Source: Rhodotorula mucilaginosa
Taxonomy: Eukaryota; Basidiomycota; Microbotryomycetes; Sporidiobolales; Sporidiobolaceae
Length of the DNA: 64,000 bases
NCBI GenBank assembly: GCA_034406715.1
Contig: CP137878.1
Location: 124,001 to 188,000 of the forward strand
Reading direction: 5' to 3'
The translations under genes and the position numbers were made by a program. The notes under the pieces are model-generated. The model saw only the letters and a list, made by a program, of their open reading frames with translations. It was not told where the DNA came from and searched no databases. Position 1 is the stretch's first letter; every line of letters starts with the position of its first letter. Shown piece after piece: positions 34,230-46,579 of this stretch.

Positions 34230-37200
34230 TCAAACTGCGATCGCTGTAACGCCACGAGCTACTTGACTCCGAGCTGTCTCGTCTAGAGTACCGTGTGCAG
34301 AGCTTGTCCGACAGTCACGTCCGCAATATGTCTGCCGGCATATTCGACAAGCGGGGAAGTTGAGGCCCTTCTTTCCGCACGCCGCGCACGAGGTCCTGAC
34401 TCCGACTCGAGAGTGTCGCTCGAGCTCGAGGAGGAGAGGATCCATGGGTACGGCCACCCCGGCGTTCTGCTTCGCGTTTTGCTGAAGATGCGGCGCTTTC
34501 GGTGGTGACGTTTGCGAATCCACCGGCGCAAGTCGGCGCTCTCTTGAACCTGCAGGGGTCGTGTGGTCGCGTCGTCCGCCGTTCCGATCGTAAGAGCTGC
34601 CTCTTGATGGTGCCTTGTTGGACTGGGTCGGGTCTGTCCTGGCGAAAGCGCGGGGGCCAGACGTCGACCTAAGCCGGTCCGCGAAGGCGGGCGGTGCAGC
34701 CGGCGTCGCTCGCTCAAGATTTTCGTGCAAACGCTGCGCTCGCGATAGAGTGGAATTCTTGCCGTCGGTGGAACGAGCGAGTGCGGCATCGGGCGGGACC
34801 GCTGCGACGAAGCCGTTCGCAACTTCGTCGACGCCCTCGTCGTCGTCCTCGAGAAACTCGGTCTCGCCCCAGTAGTCGATCGCAGATGCGCTGGCTGCGT
34901 CATGCCGATCGAGCGTCCGCCGCAGGTGATCCAGAGCTGTCTGGCTTCGGGTTCCGCCTCCCCGGGTCGCGGCGGTTGATCGATGCCGGTCAAGAGCTGA
35001 TCGCTCAGAGTCCGCATGCCAGAAACGAGACAGCCAGCTCTTCCTCGAGCCGGTGTCGTGCGACGGGTGAGCCCCTGTTGTCGCTCCCAGTCTTGTCGTT
35101 GTACCTTTGGCGGTGTCTTCGGCACCTTCCGGAGCTAGGAGACGAGCTTTACCCTTGCCTTTACCTCGATACAAGCTCGAGTCTGGGCTGGCAAAGTCGG
35201 GCGGAGCGGTACAAATGCTCGCGTTCGATGGCACGCGAACCAGTCGCCCTTCGAGGTAGCGCTGCATGGGATTGTGGCGGAAGGAGGACAGCGCCGATGC
35301 GGTACTGTAGGACGAGCGGAACGAGTGAATAGACGTGGTGCGAGGGAGTGCTCCGGACGCGGCCAGACCGTTCGTCGTCTTCGGCTCCGGCGGAGTCGGA
35401 AGGGCAGCATCGTCGGGAAGCACCGCGACAGCACGACCTTGCCTCGAGGTTGATCCCGCCGCTGGTGGCGCTGGTGGCCTGGGCGTGAGACGGGCAGGTG
35501 GGCCCGGCGACGTAGGTTGTATGGGTGTCTCTGGCTGGGAAGAGTCGGGAAACGTCTCGTGAGAGGCGCCGTTTCGGTCCAGCGGCGCGTGAGACCCGGC
35601 GTCGGCATCGGACGGAGTTCTACATCGAGATCTTGGTGGTGCGACGGACTCCGGCTTCAATCGCCTCCCCACAGGCGACAAGTCGTCTTCCGAACCGAAA
35701 TGGAAACGAGCTGGTTTCTGCGTAACGAGCCTTGAGATCTGATGCCGAGCAAGCTCATCCGTCGAGCCGGTGGGTGGGTCTCGACTAGGCGATGTCGGCT
35801 TCCAAGATTCTGGCGGTGATTGATGGGACGACGAGCGGCCGTTCCGGGTACCGGTCGCAGACACCATCGAACTGCGAGCAGCCTTGCCATTCTTCTTGGC
35901 CATCCTCCACGGTTCGCTCGGACCAAGATCGTGACGTTTCGTCGCCTCGAGCCGGTACCGAGCGCGGTCGACGAGCTCGTCCACTGCTTTGTTGCCGAGA
36001 CCACCGTGGGCAGTGAATTGGCCTGCGAGTTTCCCGATGGCGTGCCAATACCGTTGCGCGACCTGCGCCTTCTCTGCCGGGGGCGACCCAGGAGGCGACG
36101 AGCTTGTCGACGGTCCGGAGCTCGACCATGCTTGTAAAGCGAGCACGTAGAGCGCGACGATCGCGATGGCGCTCCGTTGCGTGTACGCGGGATCGCCCGG
36201 AGAGCAGTTGGTGACAGATTCGCCCATGTGCAGGCCGTCGCCGTTCCGGAGCCACGAACCCACGATCGAGCTGGAGTCGGGGCCGTCGAAGAGAACCTTG
36301 GAGATGTCGGCTCGCGCGAGGACTGCTGCGCAACAACGGCCGGAAGCGCACCACAATCCGTCGTTGGTCGGTTCTGCGCCGCTGTTTGTACCTTGGTCGA
36401 GACAAGCTGTATCAGGGGCATGCAGGATGCCGAACCGATGCGAATCGGCGATCTGACCCCGGTATTGGGAGAAGAGTCAGCTCGAAAGCAAAATCGTTCT
36501 GGCCGGTGACGAAGGAGACTCACCCCGATGAGCAAGTCCAAAGTCCGCTCGAGGTTGAAAGAGGCAGTCTCGAGATCCTGCTCGTCACCGTCATCCGTGC
36601 TGTCGCTGGCGTGTTGCGTCTCGCGATTGGTCGGCGCGCTCGGCAGGAGCAGCTCGATCTCGAGCCCGCGGATGAACAGGGCGGCGGCTCTGAGTACGTT
36701 CGCATGATTCCGTGACGGTTGCGATGCTGTCCAGTTGGACCGCTGTCGAGACGGCAAAGGCGGCCGACTGCCGTTGGGACTTGTGGTATTCTTGCATCCG
36801 CCCGGGGACGATCCGAGGTTCGGAGGAGACGGGAGGGGCGACGTCAAGATCTCGTCCCGCCATCCGCAAGCAAGGAGACTGTAGCGGGGAAGTACGGCGT
36901 GTCACTTAACTCGCTGGCGGGGACACAGATCCAAATGGGCAGCACTCACTTTGCCAGGATCGAGCAAGCTGTGCTGGAACCGAGTTTGGCCGAAGCCTCG
37001 AGCTTCGTCATCGCATCGGACTTCTTGTGCGCAATAAGATCCAACTATGCTGGGGCGTAAGGTCAGTTCGAGCCTCGACCGGCGGACGTCGAAACAGCAC
37101 GGCCTTACTTGAGCGCCATAGAGAAGAGCCGCCGCCTCCGCCTGCTTCTTCACCGATCGCTCAGCCTCGTGTCCGACGTGGTCGCCTACAGCGTCGTATC

Positions 37201-37315
37201 GGTCGTGTGCCGAGCGACCCGCGGCCTGTCGAACCGAACGTGCGTGCCGAGCGGGCGGTGGTGGGGTGACGTCCGAGTGAGAAGCTGTCGAGGGTCCAGG
37301 CAGAAGTGATCGCAT
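34230..37315 (-). CDS. protein of unknown function with C-terminal Cys-rich zinc motif
   Basis: Four exons on the minus strand: 37315-37109, 37044-36950, 36878-36524, 36452-34230; 959 aa in this model. I do not recognise it by name. The N-terminal 225 residues have helical segments (EAERSVKKQAEAAALLYGAQ, LIAHKKSDAMTKLEASAKL, RAAALFIRGLEIELLL). The middle is long, Ser/Pro/Arg-rich and probably disordered. Near residue 400 there is another helix-rich patch (QRYWHAIGKLAGQF, VDELVDRARYRLE). The C-terminus holds a compact zinc-type cluster, CAACGKKGLNFPACRICR followed by TYCGRDC: pairs CxxC, CxxC and CxxxC, like a treble-clef or MYND-related finger. The start codon is the least certain part; upstream coding exons beyond 37315 were not found. 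Earlier doubts about a frameshift near 36.73 kb vanish once the 36950/36878 junction is used. Confidence 0.62.
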
Positions 37316-37702
37316 AAGCTACAAAGCGAGACCACCGCTGATAGCGTATAGAGCTCGCTGGTGAGTGTCGGATCACACAGCAGGTTCGAACCGCCGGCGG
37401 ACCGCAGCAGGGCCGAGGCGACAAGCTCTCGATCACTGTAATGACGATCTTTACCCCGCGCAAATCGCTGGAATGTCAAATTCTGGTCAGAACAAGTCAA
37501 GTCACAACGTTCGACATGTCCATACAGTTGCAGCTTTACGGCCGGCTGATGCAGCTGGAAATCATAGCAGCAGTCCCCAATTGGGCCCAGCAGCGTCGCG
37601 CGTATATTTCGGTATCGTGTACGAGGCAAGGCAAGGTTGCTCGCTTCGAAGGGGTGTACGTATCTAATGCATTGACCATCACAGACCTGGGCTACTCACG
37701 AC
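37316..37702. other. intergenic between two minus-strand genes
   Basis: 387 bp, 3' side of the DPB11-like gene and promoter side of the Cys-rich protein gene. It is less GC-rich than its neighbours. No gene is supported. Confidence 0.45.
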
Positions 37703-40700
37703 TCATTTGCTCCGAGCTTGCGTGCGGGCTTGCGCCGAGCGGCGAGAGCGGGTAAGTGTCTGCGACGAACCTGCGCCGGGAGTGTCCTCGGCGAGCGACT
37801 TGAGAATCTGCGCACGAGCAGCTGCCTGCTCCGAGTCGTCGTAGTCGATGCGCAGACTTGCGTCTTCCTCCTGCGTTGCCACCGGGGGCGAGAGCCGAGG
37901 CAAAGCTGCGCGAAGGGGCTCTCGAGGCTGGCCCTGTACGAGAACATTTGGCGGTCAGGTCAGACGCGGACGTGCGGAAAGGCAGATCCAGGTCTAGACG
38001 TACTCTGGCACGGGCGGAAACAGCTCTCGGCTTGGCGGCATCCAGCGCCGGACCGAGTTCGGGGTCACTGAGCTTGGCGAGCAGGAGAGAGGTTTGCTGG
38101 CGCAGTAGACCTTTTGTTGCGCGCAGGAGCTCCGGCTCAGACCGGCTAGCTGGCTGCGGCGCTCCTGCTGGTGGTGCAACCGGCGAGAGCACGGCTTTAC
38201 TCTCAGCCGGATCGCGCAGACGGTCCTCTTCGGGACGAGGCTTGTCGCCCTGCCCTTGCTCCGGCGAACAGCTGCGTCGAGAGGAGTCGGGGGACTCGTC
38301 CGAGGCCAACCTGGTGTTTGCCTTCGGCGGACTCGAGGGGGGAGGGGTGCGAACTTTTTCGAGCTGCAGAGCGGAACGATCTCAGCTCTGGCTTGCTGCT
38401 CGGCAATGGTCAAGAAGAAGGTTCTGGTCTTACCGAGTTCGTAACGTCAAGGAGATTCGCCGAGCTTGCACGTCGCGCGGTGTTCTCCTGCCGTCCCGCC
38501 AGTTCGTCGACTTCTTCGCGCAAGGTCCGCAGCGATACAATCGGGATTTCCCATTCTCGCGCTTTCGCCACCTTCGCGGGATTCGACCCCGGGACTGCGC
38601 CGACAGGATCGGCAGAATCCTCGTCGAGACTGCCGACGACGAGGTGCGTGACCCGTCGAGTCAATTGCCTGCTGAATGTCGCCCCGATCGCACTCAGGAA
38701 ACGTCGAATGTGGTGCAAAACTGGGCTGGCCTCCGAGTAGCCTGAGAAGTGTGCGCAAATCGCCTCGGCGCCGGGGACCGGGCAGACGTAAGGAAGCGGG
38801 CGCTCGAGAAGTCGGTCGGACGGGACCAAAAGCGTGTTGAAGTGGATGCACAGTTCGAGCCAGCAGATGCTCACGACCCTTTGATCGGAACTCCGGAAGA
38901 AGGCTTCGTCGGGCCTGGGGATTGACAGATCCAGTAGCATCGTCAGTGCCGTGCACTCGATCAACGCGGAAACGGGGCGCTGCTCACTCGGCATAGTCGA
39001 CAACGATCCAGTCTACCGCGGCCAGCACGTCCTCGGCGGGATTGACCTCGACGTTGCCGCCGTATCGAGCGATCTGGCCGGCTAGCTTGAAAGGATCGGG
39101 ACCTTTGAGGTTGACCAGCGCGAAAGATTGGCCGTCGAAAATCGGATCGCACCGGGCTCGCTGAGGGGCGCCCGACTCATTTTCGTTGTCCGCGGACGCC
39201 CGGAGATGTCTAGTGAGCGAGCTAGTCGAGGCGTTGGGGTGGTCTTCTCGAGGTTGGTGGTCACGGCCACCGCGAGACCAAACGTCGTTGCGTCGTTCGC
39301 CGAGCGCGCGAATGACGGTTCCCGCAGAGTCGGTTGTACCGGCAGCTCTGCGTGAAGACAGGTTTGCGGTTGCTGCGACAGTCGTCGCTGCCGTCGCGTC
39401 TCCGCAATTCGTGTTTGCGGCGGATGGTGGCGCAGCGAGATCGGCCACTCCCGCGCTCTGCACGCCCCAAGCAGCATGGACGTCGAGATCGGATCGGTCT
39501 TGGACTCGATTACTGATCCTCCTTTTCTTGAGGAGTCGCGCATCGTCCGGCTTCGACATCGCAGAGTCGGAGGTCGTTCCGTTCGCGTCGGGTCGGAAGC
39601 CGTCTACAGCTCTGCTCGGGGCCGGGTCCTTGGCGCGAGGCTCCGCTGTCGAGAGCTCGCGTCGGTCGTTGTTGGCGATACCGGTGGGTCCGAGATCAGG
39701 GACGAGCCCAGCCGCTCCTGCGACGTCGGTGCCCGGGCGGCGAGGCTCAGGAAGGCCTGTCAATCCCGCTTCATCTTTGCCGTACTGCGACTCGCTAGGT
39801 ATTTCTTGCCAGCGGTATTGTGCGGCGTCCTCGGGTCGCACACCGCCGCTGGAGATAGCCGCCTGCACCCAGCCTTCCCAGACGACGACGAATCCAGGGC
39901 GCAAATGATGAGCGTTCCGCTGCGCCTGCATGAGCTTCTCGCTAGGTGGCGTTTGCGAATGAGGGGCGTAAGGCGAGGCAACGATCAGGTGGGTCACTTT
40001 GTTCGTCAGTTGAGAGATGACTGTTGCTCCGTGTCGAACGAGTTCGGCCTTGAGTGAGTCCCTGTAAGGCCCTGCGTGCGGCAACGGCACCGGTCAGTCT
40101 GTCGTTGGTCTCTCACGTTTGCGTGGATGCAGTGTGTACTCACCGCGTGCGAATCGCGTCAGACAGGCGACGACGCCGGCAAGAGGAGGGAGTCTGTGTT
40201 CGTCTTCGAGCTGCTCGGCGGGGGAGCAAGCCGTCAGTTCACGTCCACGACCAATCCGTGACGCTGGTCCCGGACAGGAAAGGCACTGTACCTTCTGATA
40301 ATTGACCGGTTCACCGCTGACCCATGCAGCCCGCACCGCCCAAAGCCACGAGGGCTTCAAGACCGGAATCCCAAGCTGCATTGCTACCTGCGTCGCATCC
40401 GAGGTGAGTATATCCCAGACTGCATTGTACGGCACTCGAGTGTCTGCACTCACTCGATACTTTTCCGAGTCGTGCGTCTCGGCGACGAGATGAGTCGTAT
40501 CGGCGAGAAGCCCCGGATGTCGCTCGGCGCCATACTCGACGGCGACCGCCCAGAGGTCTTCTTTAATGGCGGTACAGCCACTGACGGAGACTTTGCAGCC
40601 GGACAGAGGCTTCCCTTCCCGGATCAACGCCTCGCGGTAGCCGTACACCATGCCGTGCCCGCCGGCATCCTCCTGCTCGTCGTCGTCGAGGTCGCCGCCA

Positions 40701-40831
40701 TCTTCGTCGAGGTTGCGACTCGGACCGGCAACGGGGCCCGGCCGCAGAGTGCCCTTGACTTGCCGCTTGCCGGTGACCTGACGAGGTCCCTTTCTACCGA
40801 AGTTGCTCTTGCGCGAAGCTGGATGCGGCAT
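37703..40831 (-). CDS. DPB11: four-BRCT replication-checkpoint scaffold, Dpb11/Rad4(Cut5)/TopBP1 homologue
   Basis: Six exons on the minus strand: 40831-40292, 40210-40144, 40071-38988, 38914-38434, 38363-38004, 37927-37703; 918 aa. Four BRCT repeats lie in two pairs. BRCT1 is about 72-180 (PLSGCKVSVSGCTAIKEDLW ... PVLKPSWLWAV). BRCT2 is about 185-290 (LPPLAGVVACLTRFARGPYR, THLIVASPYAP, WEGWVQAA). BRCT3 is about 510-600 (IFDGQSFALVNLKGPDPFKL, DWIVVDY, VSICWLELCI). BRCT4 is about 605-715 (AICAHFSGYSEASPVLHH, VTHLVVGSLD, WEIPIVSLRTL). The tail is Ser/Pro-rich with several SP/TP sites and ends basic, as in checkpoint-activating tails. In yeasts this scaffold binds CDK-phosphorylated Sld2/Sld3 to start replication and activates the ATR kinase. 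The paired architecture with a long linker (290-510) supports Dpb11/TopBP1 over other BRCT proteins. Confidence 0.86.
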
Positions 40832-41139
40832 CGGACAGGCCGCGAGACTGGGCGCCGGGCGAAAGCAAGGGTGTCGTTCCGGAGCGAGTAGTCAGTGGAT
40901 CGTGGCGAGCGCAAGCCAGCTGTCTATACACGCGACCGCGCGACCGCGACGCGACTCGCGCGGAAGCTTCATCTGAATCGTTGGCTTTTCGAGAGTGGGC
41001 CTGCTGCTGCAAGGCGCCTTCACGTCACTTTGCACCGAGGTTCGAGTCCGCCCTTGAGTGCGGATCATATCTACACATACGCCGTCGCGCCAATCCGAGC
41101 GCCGGAACTCGCGTCCGACACCGTCAGTCTACTCCATTC
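40832..41139. promoter_or_regulatory. divergent promoter of the DPB11-like and kinesin genes
   Basis: 308 bp between outward-facing start codons of two cell-division genes. It contains a cluster of CGCG-rich strings near 40930-40960 that resemble, but do not match exactly, the ACGCGT cell-cycle box. Co-regulation at G1/S or mitosis is inference. Confidence 0.4.
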
Positions 41140-44100
41140 ATGGCGCCCGCCGTCACTCAACATCGCCCCGCCTTCACTCCGGTTTTGAAGCACAAGCCAG
41201 GCGAGCCTGTGGACAGCCCCGGCTACTCTTCGCCTTCTTGGAGTCAAGCAGGGACCGAGGGCTCGCGCGCGCGAGCCGGTCCGAGTAGCAGCAGCAGCAG
41301 CGCCGTCATGCTCCAGCCGGCCTCGCCTCTCACCGCGCGTTCGCTCGAGAACGTGCCGTACTACGATCCGAAGCCTCGAGCAACGCCGAAGACTGTCCTC
41401 TCGGAGCTTCCGAGGAACACGGACGAGGAAGACAGGGCGGCTTGGTCGGCTGCACCTCGCATTCGCGCCAAACTCACGCTGGCAGCAACTCCCCGGCGGA
41501 AGGCAGCCGATGTTCACGGTTCGCACCGAGCTCACGTCGGAGCTGCTTCTCCCGCGTCGGCTACCGCCCATAAACCGTCGTTCGCGGTCGCACCGGCTAC
41601 ACCGCAGGCGGCAAGTCTCGTCCTCCCTCCGCCACCATCTTCGCCGTCAAGAAGAACCCAGCCGACTTTGGACCCCGAATCCGTCGCGGTTTGCGTGCGG
41701 TGAGTCTGGGAACCTTTCGATCTGAGCTCGTACCCGGCAGTGCTCATCTTATGTCGAACAGGGTACGGCCGCCCACTGATGCTACGACGGAAGAATCGAC
41801 GAGTCCGTGGCAGATTGACGAGGAGTATGCTGCGGTTTCCTTGCGTTCCGGGGGGTTAGACTGTATATTTGGTGCGTCCGTATTTCCTTGATTCAGCGGC
41901 CGTATGCGGGGACTTGCTGACTCTTCGCATTATCAGACTCGGTGGTCACGGGCTCGCAGAATACGGAAGTCTATCACCGTGCAGGGAGGAACTTGGTCTT
42001 GTGAGTATGTGTGTGTGTGCGGTTATTACCACACGCACTACGGCGCTGACTCGGGCGAGACCTAGGGACGCGATGGAAGGATTCGACGCGGTCGTATTCG
42101 CCTATGGCCAGACCGCTTCAGGCAAAACCTTCACGCTGGTACGTCATTGCGTTGCATCGGCGCGAACACTCACTTCTTTGTGGATGCTCATTCTGCGCTC
42201 TCTACGCAGGCGGGTGACTCGGAGAACCCGGGCCTCATTCCCCTCTCGGTATCCGAGATCTTCCAGTACATTCAACAGGTGGGCCGGCTTGTTTTCTGCA
42301 GTATCTTCTGGCCGTGTTGCGCTTACGCAGATTACGCAGCATGCCGAGCGCGAGTTTCTTCTGCGCATCTCGTACATGGAAATCTACAACGAAACGCTGC
42401 GGGACCTTTTGAACCCAGCGACGGTGGTCCGCATCCGCCAAGACAAGTCCGTACGTGGAGTCTCAGCGCTCGGTGTCCACCCTTGATGTGCTCGCACAAA
42501 TTGACGATGGAGGGCGACCCACCACAGAAACGTTTCTTCGCCAGCCCCCTGCAGGAAGAGGTGGTGACGACTGAAGCGCAGGTGTGGGCGCTCATCGCGC
42601 GCGGAGCGGCAGCGCGTCAAGTCGGCGAGACCGACTATAATGCGCGATCATCACGTTCCCATTCTGTCTTTCAAGTGGTATGTAAATGTCTTAAACGGAA
42701 AGGACATGCGACGCAAAGCAGCTGACGACGGCAGCGCTTGATTTCGCTGGTAGACAATCGAATCTCGAGACGACGCCGTACATGGTTCCGGTGTCGTGCG
42801 AACAAGCAGACTGAGCCTCATCGATCTCGCCGGGAGCGAGTCCGCCACAAGCCAAGCATCCCGAAGGGCCGAAGGCGCCTTCATCAACAAGAGGTGTGCA
42901 GGTGCCTATGGTCGACCCACGCAACGCACAATTTTCCTGACTGCCCTTCACTGTGCAGTCTTCTTACGCTCGAGAAGGTCATTGCGTCCTTGACTAGCGA
43001 TGCGAAGCAGCTGTGAGGGCTTTCCCGGACGTTAGCGACGTTCCCGTGTGGATTGCTGACGGCCAACTCTTCCTCAGTCCCCACGTTCCCTTCCGCGATT
43101 CCAAGTTGACCCAGATACTGCAACCGTCTCTATCTGGAGATGCGCGAGTTGTCGTAATCGCAACCATCAACCCTTCGACAGCCATGGTCGAGGAAACCAA
43201 ATCCACGCTCCGGGTTCGTCTTCGCCCCCCAAGTTGAGCTGCGCTGCTCTGTGTTGCATACTGACCTTTGAGGGCGGTCGCAGTTCGCTCAGCGGGTCAA
43301 GAAGGTCGTCCTGAAGGCCGCTCGTCATGAGGTCGTCAATGACAAGGCGCTGATCTCTCAGTACCGCTCTCACGTGCGTTTTCTCGATATGCGATCATCC
43401 GACGAGTGTACTACATTGACACTTGCTCTTTCGATAGATCGCGGCTTTGGAGGCCCAGCTGGCTGCCACTGCGATCCGTCCCGAGCGCGCACCAGGCCAG
43501 GTCAGTGACACCGCATCTCTCGAACCCTCGCGGGGATTGGGCCACTGAAGCTGACTCCTATGGAGCAGGATGATGTCTTGGTCGATTCGAACCGCGTGCT
43601 TCAGCTTGAGCGTCAGGTCGAGGAGTTCCGCTCGCTGTTCTTGACCAGCAAGAATCTCGAGTCGCGAAGACGAAGTGTGCGTGAAGATTGGCCGGCCCGC
43701 GGAAATCGGCTGGCTGACGCCCGCGCGATGCACAGGCACTCCCTCCTCGTCCAGTCTCCCCGACAAAGATAGCCCCTTTCGATGACGACGGCTCGGATAC
43801 GCAGGATCGTTTCGCCGCCGCGCAAGACGAAATCGACGCTTTGACCCTGGAGCGCGACGCGCTGCGCAGTCGAGTTGAGCAGCTGGAACGCGAACGCGTC
43901 AGTTGCGGGTCAACAGAGTCGCAAGCCGGTGAAGCTGAGCTGCGGCAGCAGTTGGTGGCGCTGGCGAAGGAGAATCACGAGCTTCACGTCGTCTTGCGCA
44001 ATTCGGACGCCGAAGGTGCGCTCCTCCGGCAGGAGAAGAAATTCTCGCGCCAACTGGACAAGTGCCGTGTCTACGCGCAATCCCTGGAAAATCTGCTCGA

Positions 44101-44480
44101 GGAGGAGAGAAAGGTACGCTGGCACGATTTTTTCGGGTTCTTCCGCCGGACGCTCCTGCGCTAACCTGTCGATGCAATCGTTCCCCAGCGCGTTGCTCAA
44201 TTTGAGCACTTTATCTTGCAAACGCTCTCCACCCAGGCTAGTCTGCTGACTGCCTCTGCTACTGCCGACGGCGGCTTGGATGCCGAGGCGTCCTTGACCG
44301 CTGCGGCACCGGCTTTCATCGAGCTGGAACACCTACCGGTCAGTTCTTGCCCTTGCGTCTCTTTGCCTGACTTGCATGGCTGACTCCTTCTTTGCGGAAC
44401 TGGATGTTCACCCTCAGTTCTCGCAAGCTGGTCGTGATACCTTGCGACGATCCAGCACTCGCGTGGGCCGGTCGGACTAG
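41140..44480 (+). CDS. kinesin with N-terminal extension, probably kinesin-7 (CENP-E/Kip2 type)
   Basis: Sixteen exons: 41140-41699, 41762-41871, 41937-42000, 42066-42138, 42210-42278, 42331-42450, 42528-42677, 42754-42893, 42959-43012, 43078-43213, 43284-43373, 43438-43500, 43569-43676, 43805-44113, 44189-44338, 44418-44480; 752 aa. The first ~180 residues are a Ser/Pro/Ala-rich, basic extension. The motor starts at VAVCVRVRPP and has the P-loop [14 protein letters not shown] (GQTASGKT, 259-266), [15 protein letters not shown], switch I NARSSRSH (370-377), switch II DLAGSE (406-411) and [19 protein letters not shown], ending near FAQRVKKV (about 500). Coiled-coil helices follow ([35 protein letters not shown]). 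The stretch [20 protein letters not shown] with [10 protein letters not shown] is typical of kinesin-7. It acts as a plus-end microtubule motor by family. The tail is short for CENP-E, closer to Kip2. It is the last gene before the repeat region. Confidence 0.87.
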
Positions 44481-46516
44481 TTGTAGACACGCCCAGTCTG
44501 TTCCATTGTTCCTGAAATTTTGACTTGCCATGCAAGCTTTCTCCCAGCATAGCAAGCCACCCTTCTGAGCTCCGGGGTGTCCGCATACTTGCGCTTTGAC
44601 CGACACCAGATTCACGCGATCCCCGGTGCTTTGCTGTCCGTTTGCAATACTTTGTGGTGTCTGGACATGCAGTTGACATCCTTTACTTGGCTGGTGTCGA
44701 GCTCACAAGCTCAATTTGCAAGCAGGGAGGTAAGGTGTAGAGAGGCACACACGGGACGCGTTCTTTCGCGCGTTTTCTCTTGACCTCCGCAAATTTCGGA
44801 GTCGAACCAATTCACAAGGTGTTTCAACTGAGGGACCCTATGGTCTGACAAAGAATAGAGCGGTGTTGGAAACAGAGGGGCAATGTGCACCCTCTTGCCG
44901 GGATTCCAGAAGCGAAAGGACCGAGTGCGTGCCGCGGGCAGCTGGGGCTTGAGACCAGAGCAAGAGTCTCCACACGTTGACAAACAGACAGACTAGAAGA
45001 GTGAGCAGGAAAGCTGATTGGAGTGTAGAGCTCACAGTGGGGCCTCAAGAGTGAGGTCCGACAAGCATGCAGAGGAGTTAAGTGACGAGATGAAGAAGCT
45101 TGATCTTGCGCTCCGTCCGAGGTCATGGTCCTCAAGCTCTGCCATTGCTGGTAAGGACAGTAGTATGACCAGACATGGCAAGATGCCCTTTGCAGCCAGA
45201 AGGGCTCCGATACCAGGTCGGCCCCCCCCCCCCCCCCCCCCCTTCAAGTTGGATGATCATGAGAAGGCTCAAAGCTCTGCTACGCTTGGGAATTCTCCGC
45301 CTATGCAGCCTATAATTAGAGGTGGCACAGATGAGACAACATCCCTTTGCAACAGTGCTGGAGGCTCTTTTACTGACAGTGTTCCATGTACATGTTCCGT
45401 TCTTGCTCTCAGGCTTTCTTATTATTCTGCTGACTGTTCTCCTTGTGCACTGCCTATGTCATGTGCATTGGACAGCTGAAGTTGCGGTTGGAGCTTTGTG
45501 CCTGTATTGAGATCTGGGAGATCATTGTGTTTGGCTGACGGCAAGTAGTGGGCAAATGATTGGAAGAGGATGCTGGGTTGGTCACCCTTCCTTTGCCACA
45601 CTCTGTCCATAACTTCCCAATCTAAGGCCTGTCCTCCCTCCATGCTTTTCAAACATCACCAAAACGTCCTTTACTCAGAATGACATATACCATGCTCAAT
45701 GTGTCGGATGACGCCTTAAGACTTTGTCGTCAGATCAAGGAGGCAGTGATGGTGGATTCTCTCGGTCGTGTCGTGTTGTAGCCTATCTTCTGCTTCAGCA
45801 TTCTCCCCCAGCTCATATCCCTCAAAGCCCAAATAGATTCTCTGTTTATTGATTCTAGTCCGGCTACAACACCCTACAACCCGACAAAGCACACAGAAGA
45901 CCCACCCTCGCATTGAGCCGAGAGCAGTGTCCCTGCAGAGGAAGCAGAACTGTGAATGCTGGCTCTAACAAAGCAAGGTTCCTAAAAGCTGATGCGTTCC
46001 CTTGTAGCAGAGCTTTGCTTGATGCCAACCTCCTGGGGACCGGAACCATGTGCAAAGAAAGGCATGCCCAGACCGAAATGAGCGGCATCACAAGGGACTT
46101 TCCACCGTCCAGGGTGCAACAGATCTGGGCAGTGCATCTGAAAAGAACAATCACTTTGTACAGCACTGTGTCTGCTGGTATTGCAGTGAGTGGCCGGAGG
46201 TCCAGTTCAAGAACGCGCATGAGCAAGCCATACAACAAGTTTGGTTTCACTTGATCCAACTGTTCCACGATCCATTTTGTTAGAGTCACACTGCCACCTT
46301 GCTCCTGTTGGGGACCACAGTCCAACACAGGTAGCACGTCAGTACAAGATCATGCAGACAAGATAGGCCTAGGAGGCAATGTGCAAAGGACACCTATCGC
46401 TAGCCGAGGCAAACAAGACTACTCTGCCCACAGGCCACAGCAAGGTAACCCTAAAAACACTCAAATGTGTGAAACATGATTGGGCATAGATTGCTCAACA
46501 AGAGTGGCAAAGAGGG
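44481..46516. other. gene-poor transition zone
   Basis: About 2 kb with lower GC and no codon bias, unlike everything to its left. Short open frames occur (for example 45018-45479) but show no conserved motif, and part of that frame is just the C run read as poly-Pro. I cannot assign any piece to a known element, though old transposon debris is likely given what follows. Confidence 0.5.
45222..45242 (+). repeat. poly-C homopolymer tract
   Basis: Twenty-one C in a row after a G at 45221. A run this long is rare in such genomes and is prone to sequencing-length error. Confidence 0.9.
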
Positions 46517-46579
46517 GAGAGATAATTCTTGTTTCAATTCAGGTTGAGCCAAAGAGCCCATGTAGACCTGTGATACTAC
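46517..46579 (-). mobile_element. LINE 3'-end fragment, inverted
   Basis: On the minus strand it shows the same end block as the LINE tails further right (GGTCTACATGGGCTC, then CTCAACCTGAATTGAAACAAG), ending in a degraded TATC-type tail at the low-coordinate side. It abuts or is inserted into the left LINE copy. Confidence 0.65.

Noticed and set aside
36524-36878. An apparent frameshift near 36.73 kb, with one frame looking like an MIT-type helix pair
   Set aside because: Using the junction 36950/36878 puts the whole exon in one open frame that continues in phase into both neighbours, so no frameshift is needed.
1-44480. Bacterial contamination or horizontal island, suggested by high GC and ribokinase/FAD oxidase families
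   Set aside because: These genes carry fungal-type introns with branch points, and their codon use matches the neighbours.
45018-45479. A 153-codon plus-strand frame with a poly-Pro run
   Set aside because: The Pro run is the C homopolymer, codon use is random, and frame length depends on the exact C count.
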